The position numbers and the translations under genes are program-made. Below are positions 1 to 9,343 of a DNA stretch of 64,000 bases, in pieces. The notes beneath the pieces are model-generated. The model was not told where the DNA came from and searched no databases. It was given only the letters and a program-made list of their open reading frames with translations. The DNA is taken from assembly GCF_002285285.1 (NCBI RefSeq), contig NZ_NSJF01000001.1:620001-684000 (forward strand), in the 5' to 3' direction. The stretch comes from Vandammella animalimorsus. Lineage in GTDB: Bacteria; Pseudomonadota; Gammaproteobacteria; Burkholderiales; Burkholderiaceae_C. Numbering within the stretch: position 1 is the first letter of the stretch; each line of letters starts with the position of its first letter.

Positions 1-561
1 GCCAGCACCAGCAGCTTTCGCCGCCTGCTGCACGAGCTGAGCACGCTCATGGCCTATGAGGTCACGCGCGACATGCCAGTGCACATGGTGCAGATCGAAA
101 CCCCGCTGGAGACCATGCAGGCGCCGATGATCGACGGCAAGAAGCTGGTGCTGGTGTCGATCCTGCGCGCTGGTGGCGGCATCCTCGAAGGCGTGCTCGA
201 CGTCGTGCCTGGCGCGCGCGTGGGGCATATCGGCCTGTACCGCGACCCCAAGACGCTGCAGGCCGTGGAGTACTACTTCAAGATGCCTTCCGAGGTGGCC
301 GAGCGCGACGTCATCCTGGTCGATCCCATGCTGGCCACCGGCAATTCGGTCGTGGCCGCCGTCGATCGCGTCAAATCGCTGGGGCCGCGCTCGATCAAGT
401 TCCTGTGCCTGTTGGCCGCGCCCGAGGGGGTGCAGTTGCTGCAAAAGGCCCACCCGGACGTGCACATCTACACCGCCGCGCTGGATCGTGAGCTCAACGA
501 GCACGGCTACATCCTGCCTGGCCTGGGCGACGCGGGCGACCGCATCTTCGGCACCAAGTAA
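1..561 (+). CDS. upp: Uracil phosphoribosyltransferase, 5' end cut by window
   Basis: Pyrimidine salvage enzyme that makes UMP from uracil and PRPP in the cytoplasm. The frame is open from base 1, so the gene begins before the window; 186 residues are visible against about 209 in the family, so roughly 23 N-terminal residues are missing. Visible family marks are the early LMAYEVTRD segment, the PRPP-binding loop [11 protein letters not shown] and the C-terminal uracil-binding end [16 protein letters not shown]. The gene ends 130 bp before the convergent lysS. The identification is firm; only the start is unknown. Confidence 0.96.
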   Translation, partial: ASTSSFRRLLHELSTLMAYEVTRDMPVHMVQIETPLETMQAPMIDGKKLVLVSILRAGGGILEGVLDVVPGARVGHIGLYRDPKTLQAVEYYFKMPSEVAERDVILVDPMLATGNSVVAAVDRVKSLGPRSIKFLCLLAAPEGVQLLQKAHPDVHIYTAALDRELNEHGYILPGLGDAGDRIFGTK

Positions 562-579
562 GCGGCCGCACGCCACGCC

Positions 580-605
580 AGCCGCGCATTGCGCCCTGCG
601 CGGCT
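580..605. terminator. Perfect 9-bp hairpin between convergent upp and lysS
   Basis: AGCCGCGCA (580-588) and its exact reverse complement TGCGCGGCT (597-605) enclose an 8-base loop. It sits just past upp and before the lysS stop, where a bidirectional terminator would be expected. No T-run follows on either strand, so intrinsic termination is uncertain. Confidence 0.35.
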
Positions 606-691
606 GACTGGCCCAGCCAAGCCAGGGCGGCAGGCATCGCGCCTGCTATTGCACAGGCTTGCACAGGCGCGATGGCAGGCGCTCAGGCTTT

Positions 692-2260
692 TCAAGCCTC
701 CTGCCGGTGGCGCAAGGCAGGGAACAGGATCACGTCGCGGATGCTGGCGCTGTCGGTCAGCAGCATCATCAATCGGTCGATGCCGATGCCGCAGCCGCCT
801 GCGGGCGGCATGCCGTATTCCAGCGCACGAATGAAGTCGTGGTCGAAGTACATGGCCTCGTCATCGCCGCTGTCCTTGGCCTGCACCTGGGCGTTGAAGC
901 GCGCGGCCTGGTCCTGCGCGTCGTTGAGCTCGGAAAAGCCATTGGCCATTTCACGACCGGTGATGTAGAGCTCGAAGCGCTCGGTCACTTCCGGGCGCTG
1001 GTCGTTGGCGCGCGCCAGCGGCGAGATCTCCGTGGGGTGCTCCATGATGAAAGTGGGCTGCCAGAGCTTGGCCTCGACCACTTCCTCGAACAGCAGCACC
1101 TGCAGGCCGGCCAGGCTGCGGCGCTCGAGCTGCTGCTCCTGCGCGTCGATGCCCGCGCGCGCCAGCGCCTGCAACAGCCACTGGCGATCGTCCACGGCGC
1201 TGCCGCCTTCGCAATGCTGCATGATGGCCTCGCGGATGGTCATGCGCGCAAAGGGCTGGGCCAGATCCACGGCCTGGCCTTGGTAGTTCAGCTTCAAGCT
1301 GCCCGCGGCCTGCAAGGCGGTGTGGCGGATCAGCGCCTCGGTGAAGTCCATCAGATCGCGGTAGTTCCAGTACGCGGCGTAGAACTCCATCATCGTGAAC
1401 TCGGGGTTGTGGCGCACCGAGATGCCTTCGTTGCGGAAGTTGCGGTTGATCTCGAACACGCGCTCGAAACCGCCGACGATCAGGCGTTTGAGGTAGAGCT
1501 CAGGGGCGATGCGCAGGAACATGTCTTGCTCCAGCGCGTTGTGGTGCGTCACAAAGGGGCGCGCATTGGCGCCGCCGGGGATGGGATGCAGCATCGGCGT
1601 TTCCACTTCCAGAAAGCCATGCTCGACCATGAAGGCCCGCATACCGGAAATGGCCTGGCTGCGCTGCACGAAGCGCTGGCGCGTGCTGGCATCGCTGATG
1701 AGATCCACATAACGCTGGCGGTATTTGAGCTCCTGATCGGCCACACCGTGGAACTTATCGGGCAGGGGGCGCAGGCTTTTGGTGAGCATGCGCAGTTGAT
1801 CGGCCTGGATGGACAGCTCGCCAGTCTTGGTTTTGAACAGCACCCCCTCGGCGGCAATGATGTCGCCCAGATCCCAGCGTTTGAACTGGGCATAAAGCTC
1901 CTCGCCCACGCCATCGCGCGTGATGTAGAGCTGGATGCGGCCTGTGGCGTCCTGAATGGTGGCAAAGCTGGCCTTGCCCATGACGCGCTTGAGCATCATG
2001 CGTCCGGCTACGCGCACGCGCTCGCCCTGGGCCTGAAGCTCCTCGGCCGTGCGCATGCCATGTGCATCCTGCAGCGGCTGGGCGCGGTGGCTGGGCTGGA
2101 AATCGTTGGGGAAGACCGGCGCGCCGCTGGCCTGGGCGGCCTCGCGCAGCTGCTGCAGCTTTTCGCGGCGCTCGGCCAACAGCTGGTTTTCATCGACCGC
2201 AGGGGCCGCATCGGCCTGGTGCGGAGCTTGGCTCGAAGAGGTGGGGGTGGACTCGGACAT
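692..2260 (-). CDS. lysS: Lysyl-tRNA synthetase (class II)
   Basis: Charges tRNA-Lys with lysine in the cytoplasm. The 522-residue product has an OB-fold tRNA anticodon-binding domain at about residues 75-165 ([19 protein letters not shown]). The class II catalytic core follows, with motif 2 around [20 protein letters not shown] and motif 3 [14 protein letters not shown] near the C-terminus. The frame stays open 205 codons further upstream, but family length and the start [10 protein letters not shown] favour the ATG at 2260. The first ~30 residues are low-complexity and variable. It converges on upp. Confidence 0.97.
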   Translation of the reverse strand: MSESTPTSSSQAPHQADAAPAVDENQLLAERREKLQQLREAAQASGAPVFPNDFQPSHRAQPLQDAHGMRTAEELQAQGERVRVAGRMMLKRVMGKASFATIQDATGRIQLYITRDGVGEELYAQFKRWDLGDIIAAEGVLFKTKTGELSIQADQLRMLTKSLRPLPDKFHGVADQELKYRQRYVDLISDASTRQRFVQRSQAISGMRAFMVEHGFLEVETPMLHPIPGGANARPFVTHHNALEQDMFLRIAPELYLKRLIVGGFERVFEINRNFRNEGISVRHNPEFTMMEFYAAYWNYRDLMDFTEALIRHTALQAAGSLKLNYQGQAVDLAQPFARMTIREAIMQHCEGGSAVDDRQWLLQALARAGIDAQEQQLERRSLAGLQVLLFEEVVEAKLWQPTFIMEHPTEISPLARANDQRPEVTERFELYITGREMANGFSELNDAQDQAARFNAQVQAKDSGDDEAMYFDHDFIRALEYGMPPAGGCGIGIDRLMMLLTDSASIRDVILFPALRHRQEA

Positions 2261-2305
2261 GCCAAAGGCCCGGCGTAGCGGGCAGTTGCAAAAAACCGCG
2301 CATTT

Positions 2306-2406
2306 TAGAACCTGTTGGCGGCCTGCACCGGCCTGCCAGGCCCAGCAGGGCACTACCCGGCCCATGCCAGAATGGCCAGGCGCGATGCGGTGCATAACAC
2401 GCTCTA
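2306..2406. repeat. Short interspersed repeat remnant with TAGAACCTGTT / AACACGCTCTA ends
   Basis: The 101-bp gap element begins TAGAACCTGTT and ends GCATAACACGCTCTA. These are imperfect inverted ends matching the repeat families at 42716-42881 and 62841-63110. It lies between the divergent lysS and the DUF3298-like gene, so it probably overlaps their promoters. The two ends resemble different families, which suggests a hybrid or decayed copy. Confidence 0.5.
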
Positions 2407-2446
2407 GGCGCCCGCGCGCATGACTGAGAAGAAAAAGGAGAAAGCC

Positions 2447-3265
2447 TTGTTCAAACCAGCATTCTTGTGCGCTTGCGCCTGGCTGTGCGCCGGCGCTGCC
2501 CTGGCCGGCGATGCCAGCCCGACAACGCCGCCGGGGCAGGGCGGCGGCATGCAGGCCACGTTCACGCCGCCGCTGAGCCAGGCGCCAGCGGCGCTGCGGG
2601 CGCGGCTGCGCGATTGCGATCAGGCCTGCCCGCAGCTGCAACTGCGCTACGCGGCCACGCCGCAGGCGGCCATCAACCGCCGCATCAATGCCGAGATCAA
2701 CCGGCAATTGCAGGCGCACCTGGGCCCGGCTGCCTTGCGTCAGGCCGGGCTCGACGAACATGGGATTGCGCGCGACTTTGCGCCGATCTGGGCGGCCTTT
2801 GATGAGGCCATGCCGGGCAACAGCAGCCTCTCGCTCGAGGTCAGCTACCTGGGCGCTTACCGTGGCTGGCAGCAATTTGAGCTGCAGTCAGGCCATTACT
2901 TCGAAGGCAAGGCCCACCCGGAATACGCGCAGTGCAGTTACATGATCGACGGCCAGGGCCAGGCCCTGGATGTGCAGGGGCTGCTGCAGCCAGGCCAGCA
3001 AGCGGCTTTGCTGGCTTTGTTGGAGCAAGCGCGCCAGGCGGCCTTTGACGGCCCGGCGCAGCACTACGCGCAGCTGCGCGCGCAATTCGCCACCTCCATC
3101 AGCCCCTGCTTTCACTTTTCCGAGGATGGCAGCGAGCTGGTGTTTCTCTACAGCCCCTATGAGCTGGGGCCCTTCACCGAGGGCCCGCAGGAGCTGCGCC
3201 TGCCGCTGGACAGGCTGGGCAAGATTCTGCGGCCGCAGTGGCTGGGGCCTATCCAGAATCGTTGA
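2447..3265 (+). CDS. Exported DUF3298/RsiV-like protein
   Basis: Function unknown; the C-terminal half resembles the DUF3298 domain found in RsiV and PdaC, extracytoplasmic proteins that bind lysozyme or act near the cell wall. Visible marks are the paired-helix segment [14 protein letters not shown], then a beta-rich stretch with [16 protein letters not shown] and the end [19 protein letters not shown]. An N-terminal signal peptide ([20 protein letters not shown]) is followed by a Pro/Gly linker. The start is ambiguous: an ATG at 2420 is in frame, but the TTG at 2447 has AAGGAG six bases upstream and gives a cleaner signal peptide, so TTG is preferred. The stop overlaps the next gene's ATG. 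Confidence 0.7.
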   Translation: MFKPAFLCACAWLCAGAALAGDASPTTPPGQGGGMQATFTPPLSQAPAALRARLRDCDQACPQLQLRYAATPQAAINRRINAEINRQLQAHLGPAALRQAGLDEHGIARDFAPIWAAFDEAMPGNSSLSLEVSYLGAYRGWQQFELQSGHYFEGKAHPEYAQCSYMIDGQGQALDVQGLLQPGQQAALLALLEQARQAAFDGPAQHYAQLRAQFATSISPCFHFSEDGSELVFLYSPYELGPFTEGPQELRLPLDRLGKILRPQWLGPIQNR

Positions 3266-3876
3266 TGATGCCCAAGCGCGCATCGCAAGATTGGCACACC
3301 CGCTCCGCTTCCATGCCTGATCCTGACCGCGCCCTGCTTGATTTCCCGCTCGAGCGCCTGTGGGCGCTCTTTCCCATGCGCCTCGAAGCGCACTGCGATG
3401 CATGGCAGGCGTGGTATGCAGAAGAAAAAGCGCAACTGCAAACACTGCTTGGCGAAGACGCCCTGGCCATCCACCATATTGGCAGCACCGCCATTGCTGG
3501 CATCCGCGCCAAACCCATTGTCGACATTCTTGTGGAAACGCCCGACCGGGCCGCACTGCAGCGCGCTGCCAAGCGCCTCGATGAGAGCGGCTATCTGCCC
3601 ATGTCGCGCAGCGATGGCCGCATCACCTTCAACAAAGGCTACACCCTGCAAGGCTACGCCGCGCGCGTTTTTCACATCCATCTGCGCCTTGTGGGTGATT
3701 GCGAGGAAGTCGCTTTCCGGGATCTGTTGCGCATCCGGCCCGATTTGGCGCGCGCCTACGAGGCGCTGAAAATCCGCCTGCTCGCAGAGCACGCGCCCGA
3801 TCGCGATGCCTACACCGCGGGCAAAAGCGCTTTCATCAGTGCGAGCAAGGGCAAAAGCAAAGGCAAGGCATGTTAG
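3265..3876 (+). CDS. GrpB family (UPF0157) nucleotidyltransferase-like protein
   Basis: A member of the GrpB/UPF0157 family, which has a nucleotidyltransferase-like fold; the biological role is not established, though a fused homologue is linked to CoaE. Family marks are IHHIGSTAIAGIRAKPIVDI (about residues 71-90 from this start), the basic FNKGYT strand and HIHLRLV. The stop of the preceding gene overlaps this ATG (ATGA), indicating translational coupling; ATGs at 3268 and 3313 are alternatives, the latter fitting the family length better. The C-terminus ends in a Lys/Ser-rich tail and overlaps the convergent HPP gene by four bases. Confidence 0.8.
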   Translation: MMPKRASQDWHTRSASMPDPDRALLDFPLERLWALFPMRLEAHCDAWQAWYAEEKAQLQTLLGEDALAIHHIGSTAIAGIRAKPIVDILVETPDRAALQRAAKRLDESGYLPMSRSDGRITFNKGYTLQGYAARVFHIHLRLVGDCEEVAFRDLLRIRPDLARAYEALKIRLLAEHAPDRDAYTAGKSAFISASKGKSKGKAC

Positions 3877-5399
3877 TCACTGCGCGCCTCGGAGCTGCTG
3901 GTGGGCGCAGCGCTGGCACTGGATTCTGCAGCGCTGGAGGCAATACCGTCTGACGAGGTGGTGGGTGCTGGCGCGATGGCAACGGCCTCGGGCTGCCGAG
4001 GCGAGGCATCGCCGGGGGCGCTGGGCGGTTGCGGGGCGCTGTCGGCCAGGGCCTGGGGCTGCTCTGGCGCCGGCAGCGGCGTGGCTGGGGTTTCGTCCGA
4101 GGCGCTGGGGGCTTGCGTTTCTGGCTCGCTGGGGGCATTGCCGCTTGCGGCAGCGTCGCTGCGCGGGGTGGCCTCGGGCAAGGCCTGGTTCAGGGCGCGC
4201 AGCACATCGGTCTGGGTGATGATGCCCAGCAGGCGCTGGTTTTCGCCCACCACGGGCAGGTGGTAGAGCCCGCCCTGGCACAGCAGGCCCAGCAGCTCCA
4301 GCACGGGCTGCTCTACGTAGGCCACGGCCACTGAGGGCACCATGATGTCGCGCACGCGCTGCGGTGCGGCGGGCGTGGGCTCGGCCGCTGGTGGCTCAGG
4401 CGGGGCGGCCAGGGCTTTCCAGGGCAGGCGCACCCATTGGCGCCAGCGGCCGCCTTGGGGAGCTTGGCTGGCGCTGTCGGTGGCAGCGGCCTTGGCCGGG
4501 GGCTGCTGGTTTTGCAGATCCATCCATTGCGCCAGGCCGACCGTGCCCAGCAAATGCCCGTCGGCGTCAAGCACGGGCAGCTCGCGGTGGCGGTACTGGC
4601 GCATGTGGGCCTCGAATTCGTCGATGGCCATGTCGGCCTGCACGCTGTGCACCTGGGTGGTCATGACGTCGGCGCAGCGCAGCTCGCCAAAGGTGCGCTC
4701 GTAGGCTGCGCCACTGGCTTTTTGCAGCATCTTCGTCAGGTCGTTGCGGCTGATGGCCAGCAACTCGTTGTGCCGCGCCAGCACCTGGTCCACATCGGTC
4801 TGGGTGAGCAATTGCTTGCCCTGCGCGCTGGCTTCGTCTGGAGCGGCGGTGCTGATTTGCCGGTGGGGATAGCGCCGCCCAGTGGCGTGGTTATAGGCAA
4901 TGGCAATGGCAATGAGCAGCAGCAGGTTGAAACCGATCGGAAACAGCAGCACGCTCGGGGCGTGGATGTGTTGCAGTACGGCGTACAAGGCCAGCGAGGT
5001 GGCTGGCGGATGCACGGCGCGCAGATAAATCATGGCCACGATGGCCAGCGGCACGGCCAGGCAGGCAGCCAGCACGGTGTTGTGCCCCAACAGCCAGGAG
5101 CAGGCCATGCCCACGGCCGTGCACAGCAGGCTGCCCATCAGCACGGCCCAGGGCTGGGCCATGGGGCTGAAGGGCAGTGCGAACACCAGCAGCGCCGAGG
5201 AGGCCAGCGTCGCGCCATGCCAGAACAGCTCCAGCTGGCTTTGCGCCAGCCACTGCGCCAGGGTGGCAACGATGCCCACCGAGAGAGCGCAGCCGCCCAT
5301 GATGCGCAAGCACTCCTTGAGGGCAATGCCCGTGGGGGCCGGGCGCAGGTCGAGCAGCAGTTGGTGCAGGCGATGGGTCAGGGAAGAGGGCGTGGACAT
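3873..5399 (-). CDS. HPP family membrane protein with two C-terminal CBS domains
   Basis: The 508-residue product has an N-terminal HPP-type membrane domain of four to five helices at about residues 15-185 (HPPATSLALYAVL carries the family name motif). Two CBS domains follow, one around RCADVMTTQVHSVQ and one around VRDIMVPSVAVAYV, split by an Ala/Pro-rich spacer. The last ~90 residues are disordered Ala/Pro/Ser sequence. HPP proteins are implicated in nitrite or anion transport in some bacteria and plants; CBS pairs usually bind adenine nucleotides. The substrate here cannot be read from sequence. The start at 5399 is chosen by homology; the frame is open 72 codons upstream. Confidence 0.85.
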   Translation of the reverse strand: MSTPSSLTHRLHQLLLDLRPAPTGIALKECLRIMGGCALSVGIVATLAQWLAQSQLELFWHGATLASSALLVFALPFSPMAQPWAVLMGSLLCTAVGMACSWLLGHNTVLAACLAVPLAIVAMIYLRAVHPPATSLALYAVLQHIHAPSVLLFPIGFNLLLLIAIAIAYNHATGRRYPHRQISTAAPDEASAQGKQLLTQTDVDQVLARHNELLAISRNDLTKMLQKASGAAYERTFGELRCADVMTTQVHSVQADMAIDEFEAHMRQYRHRELPVLDADGHLLGTVGLAQWMDLQNQQPPAKAAATDSASQAPQGGRWRQWVRLPWKALAAPPEPPAAEPTPAAPQRVRDIMVPSVAVAYVEQPVLELLGLLCQGGLYHLPVVGENQRLLGIITQTDVLRALNQALPEATPRSDAAASGNAPSEPETQAPSASDETPATPLPAPEQPQALADSAPQPPSAPGDASPRQPEAVAIAPAPTTSSDGIASSAAESSASAAPTSSSEARSD

Positions 5400-5670
5400 G
5401 GCAGGGCGCGGCGCAAACAGGTTTTCAGCGCGAGGGCTGCCGGGCCTGGCTGCGCTGACCAAGGGGAGGCCTGCACACATTGCAGCGCCGCGTGCAACTG
5501 CGGATTCGGGCCGTTTGCTGCGGCTTGCGCCTTGCAGCCCAGCCCGAGCCTCAACGCCCGCGCTGCCGCTGGATGGATGTGGACTTCCCAAGGCGGCGAT
5601 TGTGCCGCAAGGCATTCACCGCACAGGCCAGCCTGGCAGCGAAAAAGTGGCGTATCAGTGGCGCGCCTGC

Positions 5671-6969
5671 TCAGCCCTGCGTCTGTGCGGCAGGCTTGGG
5701 CAGCAGGGTGTAGGCGCTCACGCCCAAGGCCATCACCAGGGCGATGCAGACAAACACGGTGAAGAAGGGCTCGCGCCCGTGCGCCAGGGCCCAGCCGGCG
5801 GCGGCGCCGGTGAGGGTTTGCATGACCGCCACGCCCAGGAACATGGACATGGTGAACAAGGCCATGGCCCGGCCCGTCATGTGGCTGGGGTAGGCGGCGC
5901 GCACGTCGGCGTATTGCCATACGCCATAGCCGCCCAGCACGGCAATGCTCAGGATGGCGGCCACGGCCAGCCACAGCTGCTGCGTGGCCGCCAGCAGCAG
6001 AAACAGCGCCACGATCAGCCAGGGCAGCCGCATCAGCAGCCAGCGTCGGCGCTGGTTGCTGCCAGGATCCAGGCGGCCAAACAGCGAGGGAGAGAACAGT
6101 GAGATGACCGACAGCGCCAGCGCGATGTTGCCGCTGAAGATCAAATCCTGGCCAAAGCGTTGGTCCAGGTAGGGGGCCAGCCACAGGCCGCGCAGCGCGA
6201 TGAAGGCGGCATAGCCGACGAACACCAATGACAGGATGCCGGCGGTGTGCGGCATGCGCAGCAGCATGCCGTAGCCCTTGAGGGCCTGCCAGGGCGATTC
6301 GCGCTGGGCTGGGGCGCTGGTCGCGCTTTGGTGGGCGTTGGCGCTGGCCGGATCGCTGGCCGGGGCGCTGGGCTCGAACACGCGCCAGTAGATCAGCAGC
6401 CAGGCCAGCAGGCTCAGGCCGGCCAACAGGCCAAAGCCAGTCTGCCAGCCAAAGCGCTCGACCAGCCAGGCCAGTGGCGTGCCGGTGAAAATCATGCCCA
6501 GGCTGCCCACGCCCAAGGCCAGGCCGGAGATGGCGGCAAAGCGATGCGCGGGAAAGTAGCGCGCAATGAACACGGTGCAGACCAGAAAGGCCGGTGCGCA
6601 GCCCACGCCGATCAGCGCCTGCCCAAGCACCAGCTGCGCGGCCGAGCTGGCCAGGGCCGAGAGTGCGGCGCCGGCGATGGTCAGCGGGAAGGCCAGCAAG
6701 ATGGTGCGGCGAATGCCGAACAGATCGATGCCGATGCCCATGAGCAGCTGCATGCCGCCAAAGGCGTAGTGGAAGGTGGCGGCAATCAGGCCCATGGTTT
6801 GCGGACTGAGCTGGAAATGCTCGGTCAACGGCACAGAGAGAATGCCCGCCAGCGTGCGGTAGGCCTGGCTGAGGGCGAAACCGCTGATCAGCGTCAGCAA
6901 CATCAGCCAGGCGCTGCGCAGCGGCAGCTGGGGCAGGCCGGGCTGGGTGGCAGGCGTGGCGGCTGGCAT
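5671..6969 (-). CDS. Major facilitator superfamily transporter
   Basis: A 432-residue inner-membrane protein with about 12 hydrophobic helices. It has the loop 2-3 motif of the MFS (GIDLFGIRRTILLAF, a variant of GxLaDrxGrrk) and a helix 5 signature around GLALGVGSLGMIFTGTPL. It starts 57 bp after kynA on the same strand and may be co-transcribed with the kynurenine genes. That would fit export or import of a tryptophan-pathway metabolite, but the substrate is an inference from position only. The 271-bp gap to the HPP gene holds a 15-base match (5527-5541) to the interspersed repeat at 42716-42881. Confidence 0.88.
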   Translation of the reverse strand: MPAATPATQPGLPQLPLRSAWLMLLTLISGFALSQAYRTLAGILSVPLTEHFQLSPQTMGLIAATFHYAFGGMQLLMGIGIDLFGIRRTILLAFPLTIAGAALSALASSAAQLVLGQALIGVGCAPAFLVCTVFIARYFPAHRFAAISGLALGVGSLGMIFTGTPLAWLVERFGWQTGFGLLAGLSLLAWLLIYWRVFEPSAPASDPASANAHQSATSAPAQRESPWQALKGYGMLLRMPHTAGILSLVFVGYAAFIALRGLWLAPYLDQRFGQDLIFSGNIALALSVISLFSPSLFGRLDPGSNQRRRWLLMRLPWLIVALFLLLAATQQLWLAVAAILSIAVLGGYGVWQYADVRAAYPSHMTGRAMALFTMSMFLGVAVMQTLTGAAAGWALAHGREPFFTVFVCIALVMALGVSAYTLLPKPAAQTQG

Positions 6970-7026
6970 GGCGGCAATCGGGCGGTGCAGGTGATGGCGG
7001 CGCTTATGGTTTGCGAGGGGCGGCCG

Positions 7027-7905
7027 TCACTGGCTGGTGCGCAGGCTCCACAGCTCGGGGAACAGCACCACGTCCAGCATCTTGCGCAGATAGCTCACGC
7101 CGCCGGTGCCGCCAGTGCCTCGGCGAAAGCCGATGACGCGCTCGACGGTGGTGACGTGGCGGAAGCGCCAGAGGCGGAAGGCGTCTTCCAGATCGACGAG
7201 TTTTTCGCCCAGCTGGTACAAGTCCCAGTACTGCTGCGGATTGCGGTAGACCTGCAGCCAGGCGGCTTCGACCTGCGCATCGGCGCTGTAGGGCTGGCGC
7301 CAGTCGCGCTGCAGGTGGCTGGCGGGCACGGTCAGGCCTTGCTTGGCCAGCAGCTGCAGGGCCAGGTCATACAGCGAGGGCGCCTCGTAGGCGGCCTGCA
7401 CCTGGGCCAGCAGGTCGGGGCGGTGTGCGTGCGGGCCGAGCATGGCGGCGTTCTTGTTGCCCAGGCGGAACTCGATGCAGCGGTATTGGTAGCTCTGGAA
7501 GCCGCTGGAATGCCCCAGGTAAGGGCGGATGGCGGTGTACTCGGGCGGCGTCATGGTCGAGAGCACATCCCAGGCGGCCACGAGCTGCTCCATGATGCGC
7601 GAGGCGCGCGCCAGTTTCTTGAAGGCGTTGGGCAGTTGGCCGATAGCCACGTCCTGCATGGCCGCGCCCAGCTCGTGCAGCATGAGTTTCATCCACAGCT
7701 CGCTGGTCTGGTGCTGGATGATGAACAGCAGCTCATCGTGCTCGGGCGAGAGCGGCTGCTGTGCGCTGAGGATGGTGTCCAGCTGCAGGTAGTCGCCATA
7801 GCTCATGTCGCGGCTGAAATCCAGCTGCGCGCCTTCCTGGTGGACGATGGCCTCGGCGCTGGCCGGGGCTGCGGCGGACTGGCGGGGGTCGTGGGCGGTG
7901 CTCAT
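7027..7905 (-). CDS. kynA: Tryptophan 2,3-dioxygenase
   Basis: Heme dioxygenase that opens the indole ring of L-tryptophan to N-formylkynurenine, the first step of the kynurenine pathway. The 292-residue product has [14 protein letters not shown] with substrate-side His65, and [15 protein letters not shown] with the likely heme ligand His250. The C-terminal [11 protein letters not shown] loop matches the family's GTGGSSG loop with Thr in place of the first Ser. The start at 7905 (MSTAHDP) is preferred over an upstream ATG at 7953 that would read through a repeat. It lies downstream of kynU; no kynB formamidase gene is present nearby. Confidence 0.96.
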   Translation of the reverse strand: MSTAHDPRQSAAAPASAEAIVHQEGAQLDFSRDMSYGDYLQLDTILSAQQPLSPEHDELLFIIQHQTSELWMKLMLHELGAAMQDVAIGQLPNAFKKLARASRIMEQLVAAWDVLSTMTPPEYTAIRPYLGHSSGFQSYQYRCIEFRLGNKNAAMLGPHAHRPDLLAQVQAAYEAPSLYDLALQLLAKQGLTVPASHLQRDWRQPYSADAQVEAAWLQVYRNPQQYWDLYQLGEKLVDLEDAFRLWRFRHVTTVERVIGFRRGTGGTGGVSYLRKMLDVVLFPELWSLRTSQ

Positions 7906-7939
7906 GGTGTGGGGTCGTGGCGGTGGGGATGCAAAAGGC

Positions 7940-7966
7940 TTTGAACAGGCCAAGAGAGCCTGTTCA
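7940..7966. repeat. Inverted TTGAACAGGC / GCCTGTTCA repeat remnant between kynU and kynA
   Basis: TGAACAGGC and its reverse complement GCCTGTTCA are separated by 7 bases, a 9-bp hairpin. Both arms match the terminal repeat of the element at 42716-42881, as if two ends were brought together by internal deletion. The sequence next to it (GATTCTGAACAGG on the minus strand) follows directly on the kynU stop codon. Confidence 0.55.
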
Positions 7967-7971
7967 GAATC

Positions 7972-9318
7972 TCAGGTCACGGCCTGGCGCTGGTTGAAGC
8001 GCGGCTCGCGCCATTGGCCCGAGTCCAGCACGTCGCGCAGCTGGGCCACGGCCTGCCAGACGTCCTCGAAGCCGACGTACAGCGGCGTGAAGCCAAAGCG
8101 CAGGATGTCCAGGTGCGGGCTGCCAGGGCCGCCGCCGGCGCGGAAGTCGCCGATCACGCCGCGCGCGATCAGCGCCTGCATGATGGCGTAGGCGCCACTG
8201 TCCTGGCCATCGGCGCCGGCGCCCCAGGGGCGCGTGAGGCTGACCTGTGAGCCGCGCAGCGCGTGCTCGCGCGGCGTGGCCAGGCCCAGCTGGTGGCCGG
8301 CGCATTCTTGCTCGACCAGGGCGATGAACAAGTCCGTCAGGGCCAGTGATTTCCTGCGCAGCGCGGCCATGCCGCCCAGCGCCTGGGCCTGGTCGAACAC
8401 GTCCAGCCCGCATTGCAGCAGCGACAGGCTGACGATGGGCTGGGTGCCGCACAGGTAGCGGGCAATGCCGCTGGCAGGGCGGTATTGCGGGTCGAACTGG
8501 AACGGTGCGGCGTGGCCGAACCAGCCCGACAGCGGCTGCCAGAAGCGGTCTGCGTGGCGCGGGCTGACCCAGACAAAGGCCGGCGCGCCGGGCCCGCCGT
8601 TGAGGTATTTGTAGCTGCAGCCCACGGCGAAATCGGCCCCGCTGCCGCTCAAATCCACCGGCACGGCCCCGGCGCTGTGGCACAGGTCCCAGATGGTCAG
8701 CAGGCCCTGGGCCTGGGCGGCGGCGGTGATGGCGGCCATGTCGTGCATGGCGCCGGTGCGGTAGTTGACGTGCGTGAGCATCAGCACGGCCACGCCAGCG
8801 GCGCGCTCGGGTTGCAGCCAGGCGGGCAGTTCCTCCGGCTCGATCAGCGCCAGCTCGAAGCCCAGCTGCTGGCACAGCGACTGGGCGATGTACAGATCGG
8901 TGGGGAAGTTGCTGCGCTCGGAGACGATGGTCTTGGCCTGCGGGCGCTCGCTGCGGGCGATGTGCAGCGCCGCGTGCAACACCTTGTAGAGGTTGATGGA
9001 GGTCGTATCGGTGACCACCACTTCATCGGCGCCAGCGCCGATCAGCGGCGCCAGCTGCGCGCCCAGGCGCTGGGGCAGGTCGATCCAGCTGGCCGAGTTC
9101 CAGGCGCGGATCAGCTCCTGACCCCATTCCTGGCCGACGACCTGCTGCGCGCGCGCCAGCGCGGCCTTGGGCTGCGCGCCCAGGGAGTTGCCGTCCAGGT
9201 AAATCACGCCCTCGGGCAGGTGAAAGTGCGCGCGCAGCGGCGCCAGCGGGTCTTGCGCGTCCAGCGCGCGGCAATCGGCTTGGGTGATGCGGGTGGGGGT
9301 GTGAGCGAGGGCGTTCAT
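7972..9318 (-). CDS. kynU: Kynureninase
   Basis: PLP enzyme that cleaves L-kynurenine to anthranilate and alanine. The 448-residue product shows [11 protein letters not shown] (residues 40-50), phosphate-side [10 protein letters not shown], Asp211 in [11 protein letters not shown] pairing with the PLP nitrogen, and the Schiff-base Lys237 in [13 protein letters not shown]. It starts 25 bp after the amino-acid permease and is followed, after a 66-bp gap holding repeat ends, by kynA. Together these form a tryptophan-to-anthranilate operon. Fate of the anthranilate cannot be read from the window. Confidence 0.97.
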   Translation of the reverse strand: MNALAHTPTRITQADCRALDAQDPLAPLRAHFHLPEGVIYLDGNSLGAQPKAALARAQQVVGQEWGQELIRAWNSASWIDLPQRLGAQLAPLIGAGADEVVVTDTTSINLYKVLHAALHIARSERPQAKTIVSERSNFPTDLYIAQSLCQQLGFELALIEPEELPAWLQPERAAGVAVLMLTHVNYRTGAMHDMAAITAAAQAQGLLTIWDLCHSAGAVPVDLSGSGADFAVGCSYKYLNGGPGAPAFVWVSPRHADRFWQPLSGWFGHAAPFQFDPQYRPASGIARYLCGTQPIVSLSLLQCGLDVFDQAQALGGMAALRRKSLALTDLFIALVEQECAGHQLGLATPREHALRGSQVSLTRPWGAGADGQDSGAYAIMQALIARGVIGDFRAGGGPGSPHLDILRFGFTPLYVGFEDVWQAVAQLRDVLDSGQWREPRFNQRQAVT

Positions 9319-9343
9319 GGCAAGAGCGTTTTCAGTCAGGCAC

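Noticed and set aside
659-2278. 539-codon open frame on the plus strand opposite lysS
   Set aside because: It is fully antisense to a clear lysS, has the His/Gln/Leu-rich look of GC-rich shadow frames and no family motif or ribosome site.
4437-5762. 441-codon plus-strand frame opposite the HPP/CBS gene
   Set aside because: Gly/Gln/His-rich shadow of a real membrane protein with recognisable CBS domains.
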